Assembly (NCBI GenBank): GCA_964344305.1
Contig: CAYFMT010000003.1
Coordinates: 1-64,000 of the forward strand
Direction: 5' to 3'
DNA: 64,000 bases
From: JABMOV01 sp964344305
GTDB taxonomy: Bacteria; Fidelibacterota; Marinisomatia; Marinisomatales; JABMOV01
Below the pieces are notes generated by a model. The model was not told the origin of the DNA and made no database searches. It worked only from the letters and a program-made list of their open reading frames with translations. The first letter of the stretch is position 1. Each line of letters starts with the position of its first letter. The position numbers and the translations under genes were made by a program. This document shows positions 9,337 through 18,298 of this stretch, piece by piece.

Positions 9337-10481
9337 AAACCATCACACTGAGCATGAAGAATTTTGATCGTTTATTAATGGCAGCAGTGATTATTCTATC
9401 TGTCATTGGAACTGTTATGCTCTACAGTGCCAGTTCATCCCTGTCAATGGCAGAAACCAATGGACGGACGGACACGGTTTATCTGCAATCCCATTTACTA
9501 CGGCTTCTACTCGGAACTATCGTATTATTCACCTTCATTCTACTGGATTATCGAACCCTGCGGTCTATCGCTCCATGGCTCATGTACGGCTCCATAATTC
9601 TTTTAATTCTGACAAAGGGTGTATTTTGGATTAAGGGTATTCATGCTCCTGCACGATGGATGTATCTTGGACCGTTTTCCATTCAAACAACTGATATCGC
9701 CCGACTGTCATTGATTATTTACCTCGCAGCATACCTTGATTACAAGAGAGATCATATCAAGGATTTCTACAGCGGTTTTGTCCCTCCTGTTACCATCATT
9801 GGGATCCTCTTTGCACTAATCGTTATCCAACCTGACTTCAGTACGGCCATGATGTTTGGAATCATTACTGCAGTGATGCTGTTTATGGGAGGTGCGAGGT
9901 TTTCTCACATGCTTGCCACTGGTACGGCGGCACTTGCCCTGGCTATTCCCATCATGATGGCCATGCCCTACCGTCGCGCTCGGGTGATGGCCTGGCTACA
10001 TGGAACGGATGATGGTTCCATTGGGTACCAGGTGACTCAGTCCCTTATCAGCCTTGGCAATGGAGGGTTTGCAGGTCTCGGACTTGGAAACAGTCTTGAA
10101 AAGAATTTCTTCCTGCCTACACCACACACCGATTTCATTTTCTCAATCATTGGTGAAGAAATAGGGTTGATAGGTACCTTGTTCATCCTAACCCTGTTCC
10201 TATTCATTTTCCAGCGTGGAATTAAAATTGCAAAAGAATGTACAGATCCTTTTGGCATCTTACTCGCCATTGGGCTTTCATTCAATTTCGTGCTTTATGC
10301 ATTCATCAATGCGGCCGTGACCACAAACATTTTTCCCGTTACTGGGTTACCCATGCCACTCATTAGCTATGGTGGATCCAGTATGCTCATCCATTTTGCC
10401 GCCATTGGAATATTATTGAATATCAGTCAATCCCGACGTGTTGTTTCAAGACCAACATCCTTGAAAAGAGCTCGAAGATGA
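9333..10481 (+). CDS. ftsW: Septal SEDS glycosyltransferase FtsW
   Basis: 382 residues with about ten membrane segments, a SEDS-family protein. FtsW polymerises lipid II glycan strands at the septum together with FtsI. Its place between murD and murG favours FtsW over RodA. Visible family features are the N-terminal LYSASSS after the first helix, a QPDFSTA segment in the middle and the C-terminal TGLPMPLISYGGSS motif. It overlaps both neighbours by four bases, so it is probably co-translated with murD and murG. Confidence 0.95.
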   Translation: MKTITLSMKNFDRLLMAAVIILSVIGTVMLYSASSSLSMAETNGRTDTVYLQSHLLRLLLGTIVLFTFILLDYRTLRSIAPWLMYGSIILLILTKGVFWIKGIHAPARWMYLGPFSIQTTDIARLSLIIYLAAYLDYKRDHIKDFYSGFVPPVTIIGILFALIVIQPDFSTAMMFGIITAVMLFMGGARFSHMLATGTAALALAIPIMMAMPYRRARVMAWLHGTDDGSIGYQVTQSLISLGNGGFAGLGLGNSLEKNFFLPTPHTDFIFSIIGEEIGLIGTLFILTLFLFIFQRGIKIAKECTDPFGILLAIGLSFNFVLYAFINAAVTTNIFPVTGLPMPLISYGGSSMLIHFAAIGILLNISQSRRVVSRPTSLKRARR

Positions 10482-11566
10482 CTATTCTTATTGCAGGCGG
10501 CGGAACAGGTGGACATTTATTTCCTGCCATTGCTATTGGCACAGAATGGAAAAAACGTCATGAGGAAGACCTTGTGCATTATGTAGGCTCGACATTTGGT
10601 ATTGAAGCATCCATCCTGCCTAAACAGGATCTGCCATTTACACTGTTGCCAATCCGTGGATTACAGCGTGGATTTTCCATGCGATCCATTGGAAGAAACC
10701 TCCTCCTGCCATTCCGTTTGATCTCCTCCTATGTGAAGGCCAAGAAATTAATTCAGGGTCTCCTTCCATCTGTTGTAATTGGCACAGGTGGGTATGCCAG
10801 TGCATTACCGGTAAAACTGGCACTGCAAAAAGACATACCTGTTGTGCTTCAGGAACAGAATTCATTCCCCGGATTGACCACAAGAATGTTTGCTGAGAAA
10901 GCCAGACGGATCTGTCTCGGATTTGAGGATACAAAAGACTTATCAGATCACAATTCAGTGTTTACAGGAAACCCAATTCGATATTCAGAACCAGTATCGA
11001 GACTGAAGGAATCAGCGGAATTCTTCAACCTTAATCCAGAAAAACCTACGGTTTTTGTTACAGGTGGCAGCCAGGGTTCCCTTGCCATTAATCAAGTGGT
11101 TGAACATTCTATCGATCACTTCAGACGAGAGGGAATTCAGGTTTTATGGCAGGTAGGAAAACTTCATGAAGCATCTCTAATAAAATATGACTCGGATATA
11201 ATTAGAGTCGTCCCCTTTATTGATGATATTACGCTGGCATACAGTTTATCAAGGGTTATTATTAGCAGGGCGGGTGCCATCGCACTTGCAGAAATTGCTG
11301 TGTGGGGAAAGCCAAGTGTGTTGGTACCCCTCCCCTCTGCTGCAGGGAATCATCAGAAGACCAATGCTGAATCACTGGTAAAAAAAGGGGCTTCAAGGAT
11401 GATAATTGAAGCTGACCTCACACCTGAAATATTATTTAAACAGGTGAGTGAAATCTTGAAGGATACATCCATTGAAAAAAATATGATTGAATGCGCAAGA
11501 CGACTTGGCAAACCAGAAGCCACCTCTCAAATCGTAGATATCATTGAAGAGGTCGTGAAGGGATGA
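10478..11566 (+). CDS. murG: Lipid II synthase MurG (UDP-GlcNAc transferase)
   Basis: 362 residues. MurG adds GlcNAc to lipid I on the inner face of the cytoplasmic membrane. The N-terminal loop GGGTGGHLFPAIAI is diagnostic, and GTGGYAS, QEQNSFPGL, TGGSQGSLAIN and the sugar-nucleotide-binding RAGAIALAE segment follow in order. The length is typical. Start and stop overlap the neighbouring genes by four bases each. Confidence 0.97.
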   Translation: MTILIAGGGTGGHLFPAIAIGTEWKKRHEEDLVHYVGSTFGIEASILPKQDLPFTLLPIRGLQRGFSMRSIGRNLLLPFRLISSYVKAKKLIQGLLPSVVIGTGGYASALPVKLALQKDIPVVLQEQNSFPGLTTRMFAEKARRICLGFEDTKDLSDHNSVFTGNPIRYSEPVSRLKESAEFFNLNPEKPTVFVTGGSQGSLAINQVVEHSIDHFRREGIQVLWQVGKLHEASLIKYDSDIIRVVPFIDDITLAYSLSRVIISRAGAIALAEIAVWGKPSVLVPLPSAAGNHQKTNAESLVKKGASRMIIEADLTPEILFKQVSEILKDTSIEKNMIECARRLGKPEATSQIVDIIEEVVKG

Positions 11567-12948
11567 AATACAAATCTATCAAAAATATTCACTTTGTGGG
11601 AATTGGCGGAATAGGAATGTCTGGGATCGCTGAACTCCTTATTAATCTTGGATTTCACGTGTCAGGTTCCGATCTAAATATGTCGCCCATAATAGAACAT
11701 TTACAGACTCTGGGTGCAAGAGTATACGAAGGGCATCATGCATCAAATGTACAGGAATGCGATGTGTTGGTCTATTCCAGTGCTGTAAAACAGGACAATC
11801 CTGAAATCGTGGAAGCCAATAAAAGAAACATCCCGGTCATTCGTCGCGCTGAAATGCTCGGCGAACTCATGGCTGTAAAGGAGACCAGTGTTGGTGTTGC
11901 CGGTACACACGGAAAGACATCAACATCATCCATGGTGGGGGCTGTTCTGGCTGAAGCTGGCCTTGATCCAACCCTGGTTGTGGGTGGCCTGGTAACAACA
12001 TTGAATACAAACAGTGTGCTTGGGTCGGGAGATATCATTGTGGTTGAAGCTGATGAATATGATCGCAGTTTTCTTGCACTGAATCCCACAATGAGTATTA
12101 TTACGAATATAGAATTAGAGCATACGGATATCTATTCAGACCTGGATGATATTAAAAACACTTTTTTACAATTTGCCAATTCCTCCCCATTCTATGGGCG
12201 TGTCATTGCCTGTATTGATTCCCCTGGAGTGCAATCCATTATTTCATCTATTAAGAGGCCTGTAAAAACCTACGGATTTTCACATCAGGCAGATTATCGT
12301 GCAAAAGACCTGTCGTTTAAGGGAAGTCAGTCTGAGTATACAGTCATTCGTAACGGTGAAACTCTTGGTAAAATGGTCCTTCAGGTACCCGGGACACATT
12401 CAGTGCTGAATTCGCTCTCCGTCGTGGCTCTGGCCATGGAAATGGGCATTGGTTTTGATACCATACAGCGTGGACTGGCAGCCTATGGTGGTGTCAGGCG
12501 TCGTTTTGAGATTAAAGGACTAAACAATGATATTATGGTGGTGGATGATTATGCCCACCATCCTACTGAAGTGAAAGCAACTTTGAAAGCAGCCAGAAAT
12601 GGATGGGATCGTCGTATCATCGCCATTTTCCAACCTCATCTATACACCAGGACCCGTGATTTCTTCAGGGATTTCGCATCCGCATTTCTTGATTGCGATA
12701 TTTTTATTGTACTGGATATCTACCCTGCACGGGAAGAACCAATAGAAGGGGTATCCGGAGAATTGGTATCTACAGCAGCAAAGGAATCTGGACACAAAGA
12801 CGTGATGTACATCCCAAAAATGGATGAGTTATCAGATCATCTGGATTCCATAGTCAGACCCGGAGATATGATCATCGGAATCGGGGCTGGAAGTATCTGG
12901 AGATTTATTGAATCCTATGCAGCACATTTAGAGGAAATTCATGGCTAG
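11563..12948 (+). CDS. murC: UDP-N-acetylmuramate:L-alanine ligase MurC
   Basis: 461 residues. MurC adds the first stem-peptide residue. The N-terminal GIGGIGMSGIAELL dinucleotide-fold loop, the GVAGTHGKTSTSSM ATP loop, EADEYDRSFL and the C-terminal VDDYAHHPTEVKATL motif are all present. In many genomes murB and ddl follow murC. Here ftsQ follows directly, beginning eight bases before the murC stop. Confidence 0.97.
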   Translation: MKYKSIKNIHFVGIGGIGMSGIAELLINLGFHVSGSDLNMSPIIEHLQTLGARVYEGHHASNVQECDVLVYSSAVKQDNPEIVEANKRNIPVIRRAEMLGELMAVKETSVGVAGTHGKTSTSSMVGAVLAEAGLDPTLVVGGLVTTLNTNSVLGSGDIIVVEADEYDRSFLALNPTMSIITNIELEHTDIYSDLDDIKNTFLQFANSSPFYGRVIACIDSPGVQSIISSIKRPVKTYGFSHQADYRAKDLSFKGSQSEYTVIRNGETLGKMVLQVPGTHSVLNSLSVVALAMEMGIGFDTIQRGLAAYGGVRRRFEIKGLNNDIMVVDDYAHHPTEVKATLKAARNGWDRRIIAIFQPHLYTRTRDFFRDFASAFLDCDIFIVLDIYPAREEPIEGVSGELVSTAAKESGHKDVMYIPKMDELSDHLDSIVRPGDMIIGIGAGSIWRFIESYAAHLEEIHG

Positions 12949-13714
12949 GCGCTCTAGTAAAAAACAGCCTTCATTTGCTCCTTATGTCATTGGAACATTT
13001 CTAACCATTCTCATCATATTCATGACTGTATTCAGTTTTTCATGGGCAGATTTTGCATCCTATACAAGAATTGCAACCATATCCATGAAAGGCCAATCCC
13101 TTCTGAATTCTGATGAATACCTTAAGGATATAGCCATTGAGGACTCTATCTCAATTCTGGATCTGGATATTCGGGAAATCCATGAGACACTGGAAGAGAA
13201 TCCATTTGTGAAGGCAGCCCGAGTATCGCGACGTTTTCCAAAGCGCGTCATCATTGAAGTGATGGAAAGGCAGCCTCTTGCATGGGTAAACAGCACGTCA
13301 AATCTTTATATCGATACAGAAGGTTATGTGTTGCCATATCATCATGCTCTCGATGAAATGGACCTTCCCATCATGTCCAACTTCAACCCTGCCAAGGAAT
13401 TGTATCCCGAAGGTGAATTGGCTATTTCACAACCGGTCCGGCTGGCAGGAACCTTGCTGAATTGGATGGTGAATTCCTACCCTTCTCTGTACGATGGGCT
13501 TTCTGAAATTCGTCTAAATCCATCTGATGATTATGAACTGGTATTGGAAAGCCATCCCACAAGGATCATACTTGGCAAAGAAAAACTTGTGGAAAAACTG
13601 CAGGTTTTATCTGTCTTTGAAGAAACATTACACCATAAACGATCCCTAACCGATTATACCTACCTGGACCTGCGATATCATAATCAGGTCATTGCCAAAG
13701 AACGAAGACGATGA
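12941..13714 (+). CDS. ftsQ: Cell division protein FtsQ/DivIB with POTRA domain
   Basis: 257 residues. A basic N-terminus (ARRSSKKQ) is followed by one transmembrane segment at about 15-37 and a periplasmic POTRA-like region containing ISILDLDIREI and VKAARVSRRFPKRVIIEVMERQPLAW. The latter is the usual FtsQ hallmark. The rest is the beta domain, which binds FtsL/DivIC. A GAGGAAATTC ribosome-binding site lies inside the end of murC. The gene overlaps ftsA by four bases. It scaffolds the divisome at the inner membrane. Confidence 0.92.
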   Translation: MARRSSKKQPSFAPYVIGTFLTILIIFMTVFSFSWADFASYTRIATISMKGQSLLNSDEYLKDIAIEDSISILDLDIREIHETLEENPFVKAARVSRRFPKRVIIEVMERQPLAWVNSTSNLYIDTEGYVLPYHHALDEMDLPIMSNFNPAKELYPEGELAISQPVRLAGTLLNWMVNSYPSLYDGLSEIRLNPSDDYELVLESHPTRIILGKEKLVEKLQVLSVFEETLHHKRSLTDYTYLDLRYHNQVIAKERRR

Positions 13715-14979
13715 AGAATTTAAATCTTACAGTAGATAAACATATAGTTACGGGCATTGATGTGGGGTCATCCACCATTACATGCTGCATTGTAGATCAT
13801 GGGATAAACCAGGATGAGCCAAACCTCCTTGGTATTGGTTCCGCTCCTTCCACTGGAATACGAAAGGGAAGTATTATCCATCGTGATCGAGTGATTTCAG
13901 AAATTGAAACAGCCATTTCCGCTGCAGAAACCATGGCGAATGTAAAAGTGCAACATGCCTGGTGTTCATTAACCGGTGATCATATCCGTGGTATCAATAC
14001 AAATGGCGCAACACCAATTCATAAGAGTGGTGGTTCTGGAATCCCACAGGAACAGGAAATTCACAAGGAAGATGTGAACAAAGCGCTTGAAATGACCAAG
14101 AACATCACCTTTCCACCTGACCGCAATATTCTCCATGTCCTGCCCCAGGAATTCATCATCGATACCATGACTGGAATCAAGGATCCAATCGGTATGACTG
14201 GCAGACGTCTTGAAGCTCGGGTTCATCTTGTGACAACTGCCATATCATCCATGACAAATCTGGTGAATTGCGTCGAAGAACTGGGTATCACCGTCAATGG
14301 TCTTGTCTTTCAGGGATTATCCTCGGCCCTGGCCGTTCTCGATCAGGATGAGATGGAATTAGGTGTCGCCTGCGTGGACATTGGTGCGGAAACAACCGAG
14401 GTAACAGTATTTTTTGACAGTGGCGTTCGCCATACGGGTGTGATACCCATCGGAGCCAGCAGTGTGACAAACGATATTGCCGTGATGTTGCAGGTACCAA
14501 AAAAAATAGCAGAAGAAATAAAACTGAAATATGCTTCAGCAAAAGCATCCATGTCCTCACCGGAACTGGACTTTGATATTCCTGAGAGTGAGGGCATGAA
14601 ACGTAAAATTTCAGAGCATGAATTATCGCGATATGTGGAAGCCCGCATGGTTGAAATTCTTCAACTTGCCGCACGGGAAATTGCCAAGGCAGATATTCAT
14701 GAAAAGCTCACTTATGGTCTTGTATTGACCGGAGGCGGAGCTGAACTGAAAAACCTGGCAGGATTGGCAGAGGAAGTCATGCATTCACGTATCCGTGTGG
14801 GACATCCACGCGGTATACACGGAATAGCAGATGTGGCATCCAAACCTCAATACGCCTGCAGTCTCGGATTGACCCAATGGTCTCAGTTCAATCCGGATTC
14901 AAGTCATCACCAGGATGGTGTCATCCATCCCGGGGATGTGTTTAAAAAAATCGGAAAATGGTTTAAAGAATTTTTCTAA
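13711..14979 (+). CDS. ftsA: Cell division actin homologue FtsA
   Basis: 422 residues. It has an actin/Hsp70-type ATPase fold with the phosphate-1 loop ITGIDVGSSTITC at the N-terminus, CVDIGAETTEVTVF as the second phosphate loop and LTGGGAELKNL near the C-terminus. The final FKKIGKWFKEFF is an amphipathic helix like the FtsA membrane-targeting sequence. FtsA tethers FtsZ filaments to the membrane and recruits later divisome proteins. It is separated from ftsZ by 22 bases, the first true gap in the cluster. Confidence 0.95.
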   Translation: MKNLNLTVDKHIVTGIDVGSSTITCCIVDHGINQDEPNLLGIGSAPSTGIRKGSIIHRDRVISEIETAISAAETMANVKVQHAWCSLTGDHIRGINTNGATPIHKSGGSGIPQEQEIHKEDVNKALEMTKNITFPPDRNILHVLPQEFIIDTMTGIKDPIGMTGRRLEARVHLVTTAISSMTNLVNCVEELGITVNGLVFQGLSSALAVLDQDEMELGVACVDIGAETTEVTVFFDSGVRHTGVIPIGASSVTNDIAVMLQVPKKIAEEIKLKYASAKASMSSPELDFDIPESEGMKRKISEHELSRYVEARMVEILQLAAREIAKADIHEKLTYGLVLTGGGAELKNLAGLAEEVMHSRIRVGHPRGIHGIADVASKPQYACSLGLTQWSQFNPDSSHHQDGVIHPGDVFKKIGKWFKEFF

Positions 14980-15001
14980 TCTGAACAAAAGGAGCACGCA
15001 T

Positions 15002-16192
15002 ATGCTATTCGAATTCGATAACCTTGCTGAACAGAAAGCAAAACTGAAAGTCATCGGTGTTGGCGGTGGCGGTGGGAATGCCGTAAATAGAATGATCACT
15101 TCCGGAATGAGCGGTGTGGATTTCATCGTCATAAATACAGACGCACAGGACCTGGAAGTCAATCCTGCGAAACATAAGATCCAGATAGGAAAAAACCTCA
15201 CCAAAGGTCTGGGAGCCGGTGCTAAGGCAGAAATTGGAAAAGAAGCCGTAGAAGCAGATCGTGAAGCCATCGAAGGCCTGCTGGAAGGGGCTGACATGGT
15301 GTTCATCACCTCCGGTATGGGTGGTGGGACCGGTACCGGTGCATCCCCTGTCATTGCACAAATAAGTCGTGAAATGGGCATTCTAACTGTGGGTATCGTT
15401 ACCCTTCCATTCATGTTTGAGGGTCCTAAACGGACCAATAGGGCACTGGCTGGAATTACAGAACTGCGTAAAGCATGTGACACCATGATTGTTATACCCA
15501 ATCAGAAATTGATGACAATCGTAGACAAATCCACTACCCTCACTGAAGCGTTCCAGCTTGCAGATTCCATTCTGCATCAGGCAGCAAAAGGGATCTCAGA
15601 CCTGATCAATGTCAATGGGATTATCAACCTTGATTTCGCTGATGTAGAGACAGTAATGAAAAATATGGGTGAAGCTATTATGGGTACCGGATTCGCATCA
15701 GGTGAAGAACGGGCCGTGCTGGCTGCGCAACAGGCCATTTCAAGTCCTTTACTGGACAGTGCGTCCATCAATGGTGCCCAGGGTGTTCTAGTAAACATCA
15801 CAGGTGGTCCAAACCTCACACTTCATGAAGTAACGGATGCCACCCAGATTATCTTTGAAGAGGCAGGAAATGATGCCAACATCATTTTTGGCGCCGTCAT
15901 TGACAAAAACATGGGCGATGAAATATCCGTGACAGTTATTGCCACAGGGTTCAGTCAGGTGGATGTTGCAAAGGAAGCAAAAGAGGTACCAGCAGAAACG
16001 AAACCTGTATTACCTCAGCCTGAGACTACCATTCTTGCAGAAAAGGTGAATGAACCACTTCACAATCAGAAGAATGTGTCACAGGAAAGCAGTGAACCAT
16101 CAAGAAAGCAGCACTTTTTTGATGATACGAACCCTTCAATATTCGGAAAAGAGTTGGAGATACCTGCATTTATACGCAGACAACACGAATAA
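15002..16192 (+). CDS. ftsZ: Cell division tubulin homologue FtsZ
   Basis: 396 residues from the ATG at 15002, preceded by AAGGAGCACGCAT. An upstream in-frame ATG at 14915 lies inside ftsA and would add residues foreign to the family. The GTP-binding motifs VGGGGGNAVNRM and GMGGGTGTGASP (tubulin signature) are intact. The last residues, ELEIPAFIRRQHE, match the conserved C-terminal peptide that docks on FtsA and other partners. A variable linker covers about residues 320-380. The strong separate ribosome-binding site fits the high dosage needed for FtsZ. Confidence 0.98.
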   Translation: MLFEFDNLAEQKAKLKVIGVGGGGGNAVNRMITSGMSGVDFIVINTDAQDLEVNPAKHKIQIGKNLTKGLGAGAKAEIGKEAVEADREAIEGLLEGADMVFITSGMGGGTGTGASPVIAQISREMGILTVGIVTLPFMFEGPKRTNRALAGITELRKACDTMIVIPNQKLMTIVDKSTTLTEAFQLADSILHQAAKGISDLINVNGIINLDFADVETVMKNMGEAIMGTGFASGEERAVLAAQQAISSPLLDSASINGAQGVLVNITGGPNLTLHEVTDATQIIFEEAGNDANIIFGAVIDKNMGDEISVTVIATGFSQVDVAKEAKEVPAETKPVLPQPETTILAEKVNEPLHNQKNVSQESSEPSRKQHFFDDTNPSIFGKELEIPAFIRRQHE

Positions 16193-16220
16193 ACAAAACC
16201 CTCAGTATCAGATTAGAAAC

Positions 16221-16249
16221 AGCAAAACCCCGGCAATCGGGGTTTTGCT
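16221..16249 (+). terminator. Intrinsic terminator after ftsZ
   Basis: A perfect 12-bp inverted repeat, AGCAAAACCCCG at 16221-16232 and its complement at 16238-16249, with a GCAAT loop. The GC core is flanked by A4 and T4, so it can work on the plus strand after ftsZ and perhaps in both directions. It lies 28 bp after the ftsZ stop. Confidence 0.85.
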
Positions 16250-16274
16250 GTAATTAGAATATCTCTATAAACAA

Positions 16275-16305
16275 AAAAGTCCCGACATTGTGAGTCAGGA
16301 CTTTT
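16275..16305 (-). terminator. Intrinsic terminator for rpmB
   Basis: Inverted repeat AAAAGTCCCGAC (16275-16286) and GTCAGGACTTTT (16294-16305), 12 bp with one mismatch. Read on the minus strand the stem is followed by a T-rich run (TTTTTTGTTT). It lies just downstream of the rpmB stop and faces the ftsZ terminator. Confidence 0.8.
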
Positions 16306-16326
16306 ATGTATCTAGTCAAGTGTGAT

Positions 16327-16563
16327 TTAAATCTTCTTACCGTTGGCCCTCAACTCGTTAACCACTTTGCGAATACCTTTTTTATCGATGATACGCATTC
16401 CACGAGTGGAAACATTCAGGGTAATATATCTTTTTTCATCTGGTAGCCAGAATCTTTTCTTCTGCAGGTTTACATTAAACCGACGCCGGGTTTTATTGTG
16501 TGCATGACTCACACTATTCCCGAACATGGGTGTTTTACCTGTTACGTCGCATACTCTGCTCAT
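16327..16563 (-). CDS. rpmB: Large ribosomal subunit protein bL28
   Basis: 78 residues beginning MSRVCDVTGKTPMFGN and rich in basic residues (NKTRRRFNVNLQKKRF), the standard bL28 pattern. It is a structural protein of the 50S subunit. The gene stands alone, convergent to ftsZ, with its own terminator. rpmG, a frequent partner, is not next to it. Length is normal for bL28. Confidence 0.97.
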   Translation of the reverse strand: MSRVCDVTGKTPMFGNSVSHAHNKTRRRFNVNLQKKRFWLPDEKRYITLNVSTRGMRIIDKKGIRKVVNELRANGKKI

Positions 16564-16674
16564 TATGTCCTCAAAAAATCTTTTCCTGTTCCAAAAAAGC
16601 CGATGAATTTAATCGCTATTTTTAGGTCGTACAATAATTGTTGTTGTAATTTTCGATTTACAATCAGGACGGTA

Positions 16675-17133
16675 ATGCAGATTAGATACGCAACTAAAAA
16701 TGATATCCCCTTTATTGCGGATTTCAACTCGGCCATGGCGAAAGAAACTGAAGGAAAACCCCTTGATTTTCAGCTATTAATGGCAGGAGTGAATGCAGTA
16801 ATAAATGATGAGGAAAAAGGATTTTACCTCGTGGCAATTGAAAATGACACCATAATCGGCCAATTACTGGTTACAAAGGAATGGTCTGATTGGAGGAACG
16901 GTTACTTCTGGTGGATTCAATCGGTTTATGTTCACTTGGATTACCGGAATCAACATGTCTTCAAGGCCATGTTCCAGTATGTTAAAAATCTTGCGAGAGA
17001 TGAAGGAAATATATGTGGCTTAAGACTGTATGTTGATAAATCCAATTCAATTGCAAAAAACGTATACCAGAATATGGGCTGGGTTGAAACAGAGTATTTA
17101 ATGTATAAGATTGATTGGTCAGAGCAGCAATGA
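16675..17133 (+). CDS. GNAT-family N-acetyltransferase
   Basis: About 152 residues from the ATG at 16675, chosen because AGGA precedes it and because the protein then begins MQIRYATKNDIPFIADF, the usual GNAT opening. Upstream in-frame codons overlap the rpmB promoter side and look non-coding. Motif-A-like (IQSVYVHLDYRNQHVFKAMF) and motif-B-like (LRLYVDKSNSIAKNVYQNMG) segments are present. The classical R/QxxGxG/A acetyl-CoA loop is degenerate (RNQHVF). The substrate is unknown. It overlaps dusB by four bases, so the two are co-transcribed. Confidence 0.85.
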   Translation: MQIRYATKNDIPFIADFNSAMAKETEGKPLDFQLLMAGVNAVINDEEKGFYLVAIENDTIIGQLLVTKEWSDWRNGYFWWIQSVYVHLDYRNQHVFKAMFQYVKNLARDEGNICGLRLYVDKSNSIAKNVYQNMGWVETEYLMYKIDWSEQQ

Positions 17134-18086
17134 ATATAGGAAACCTCCATGTTCCTACTCCCTTTCTTTTAGCTCCCATGGCCGGTGTGACTGACTATGC
17201 TTTTCGAGTTTTGTGCAAAGAGCAGGGAGCAGGGATTGTGTATTCGGAATTTGTGTCTGCCCATGGGATTATCCGGGAAAATTCCAAAACATTGAATATG
17301 ATACGGTTTACTGAATTCGAAAGACCTATTGGTATACAGATATTTGGTGATGAACCCGGGGTCATGGCAAAAGCAGCCAAAGAAGTAGTAACACGATTTG
17401 ACCCAGATATTATAGACATAAACTATGGGTGTCCTGTCCCGAAGGTAACCAAGAAGGGAGCTGGATCTGCTGCCCTTAAAGATTTATGCCTCATGGATGA
17501 TATAACATCCGCTGTAGTGGAATCAGTACCTGACAGACCGGTGACTGTAAAAATGAGGGCCGGTTGGGATAAAAGATCTCTCGTAATCCCTGAGGCTGGA
17601 ACCCGATTGGAGAAACTGGGTGTCAGTGCTATTACTCTTCACCCTCGTACTGCCAATCAGAAATATACTGGAAAAGCTGATTGGGAATTGATTCGATTGT
17701 TAAAAGAGTCTGTGAGTATTCCCGTTATTGGCAATGGTGATGTTACCTCATCCCAACATGCTGAATCCATGTTTAATATGACAGGATGCGATGCTATAAT
17801 GATTGGAAGGGCAGCCATGGGAAATCCATGGTTTTTTAAGCAGTTGACTGAAGGGTTATCTGGAGGTACAAGACCCAAAAGAATCTCTAATGACGAGATT
17901 GTATCCATGTGCAATCGCCACATTGATTTATTGATCCAGGATAAGGGTGAACAAACTGCAGGAAACCAGATTCGCAAACATTTCGGATGGTATATCAAGG
18001 GTTTTCCAGGAGCAGCGCACATTCGAAAATCTTTGGTTATGGCGTCGGGAATTGATGAAATGAGAGAGATATTGGCCAGAATTTGA
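17130..18086 (+). CDS. dusB: tRNA-dihydrouridine synthase (DusB type)
   Basis: About 318 residues from the ATG at 17130 in an ATGA overlap with the acetyltransferase gene; an alternative ATG at 17115 is less likely. It is an FMN-dependent TIM barrel that reduces uridines in tRNA D-loops. Motifs are LAPMAGVTDYAFR, the catalytic-cysteine region DINYGCPVPKVTKKGAG, TLHPRT, IGNGDV and GRAAMGNPWFF, in family order. The C-terminal helical domain RKHFGWYIKGFPGA is typical of DusB. Confidence 0.94.
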   Translation: MNIGNLHVPTPFLLAPMAGVTDYAFRVLCKEQGAGIVYSEFVSAHGIIRENSKTLNMIRFTEFERPIGIQIFGDEPGVMAKAAKEVVTRFDPDIIDINYGCPVPKVTKKGAGSAALKDLCLMDDITSAVVESVPDRPVTVKMRAGWDKRSLVIPEAGTRLEKLGVSAITLHPRTANQKYTGKADWELIRLLKESVSIPVIGNGDVTSSQHAESMFNMTGCDAIMIGRAAMGNPWFFKQLTEGLSGGTRPKRISNDEIVSMCNRHIDLLIQDKGEQTAGNQIRKHFGWYIKGFPGAAHIRKSLVMASGIDEMREILARI

Positions 18087-18130
18087 TAACCCAAACCTGG
18101 TCAGACGATCAGGATGAATATTTTTTTATC

Positions 18131-18213
18131 CATCTCCTTTCTTCCCTCTTCCTTCAAACTTCATCCTTCATACTTTTTCTTTATCCTTCTTCCTTCGTAC
18201 TTCTTCCTTCTCA
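18131..18213. repeat. Homopyrimidine/homopurine degenerate minisatellite
   Basis: An approximately 83-bp tract, almost entirely C and T on the plus strand, made of imperfect 7-10-bp units of the type CTTCCTTC / ACTTCATC. On the minus strand it reads as GAAGGAAGAAG-type units. It lies in the 212-bp gap between dusB and pruA. It has no coding potential. Slippage or a triplex-forming tract is possible. Confidence 0.7.
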
Positions 18214-18237
18214 ATCTATTGTATTGCAGAATAAATC

Positions 18238-18265
18238 CTTGGTAATTTTTGGTCTATTTTATACT
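18238..18265 (+). promoter_or_regulatory. Candidate sigma-70-like promoter for pruA
   Basis: TATACT at 18260-18265 is a good -10 hexamer. CTTGGT at 18238-18243 is a weak -35, with 16 bp between them. Position, about 35 bp before the start codon, fits pruA. The match in the -35 box is poor, so this is tentative. Confidence 0.35.
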
Positions 18266-18298
18266 TAATTATCAACGAATTCACCTGACGAGGAGATT

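Noticed and set aside
14915..15001. N-terminal extension of FtsZ from an upstream ATG
   Set aside because: It lies inside ftsA, adds 29 residues not typical of FtsZ, and a strong AAGGAG site directly precedes the ATG at 15002.
16498..16674. N-terminal extension of the GNAT protein
   Set aside because: It overlaps the rpmB start on the other strand, is cysteine- and aromatic-rich without family match, and the ATG at 16675 has a ribosome-binding site.
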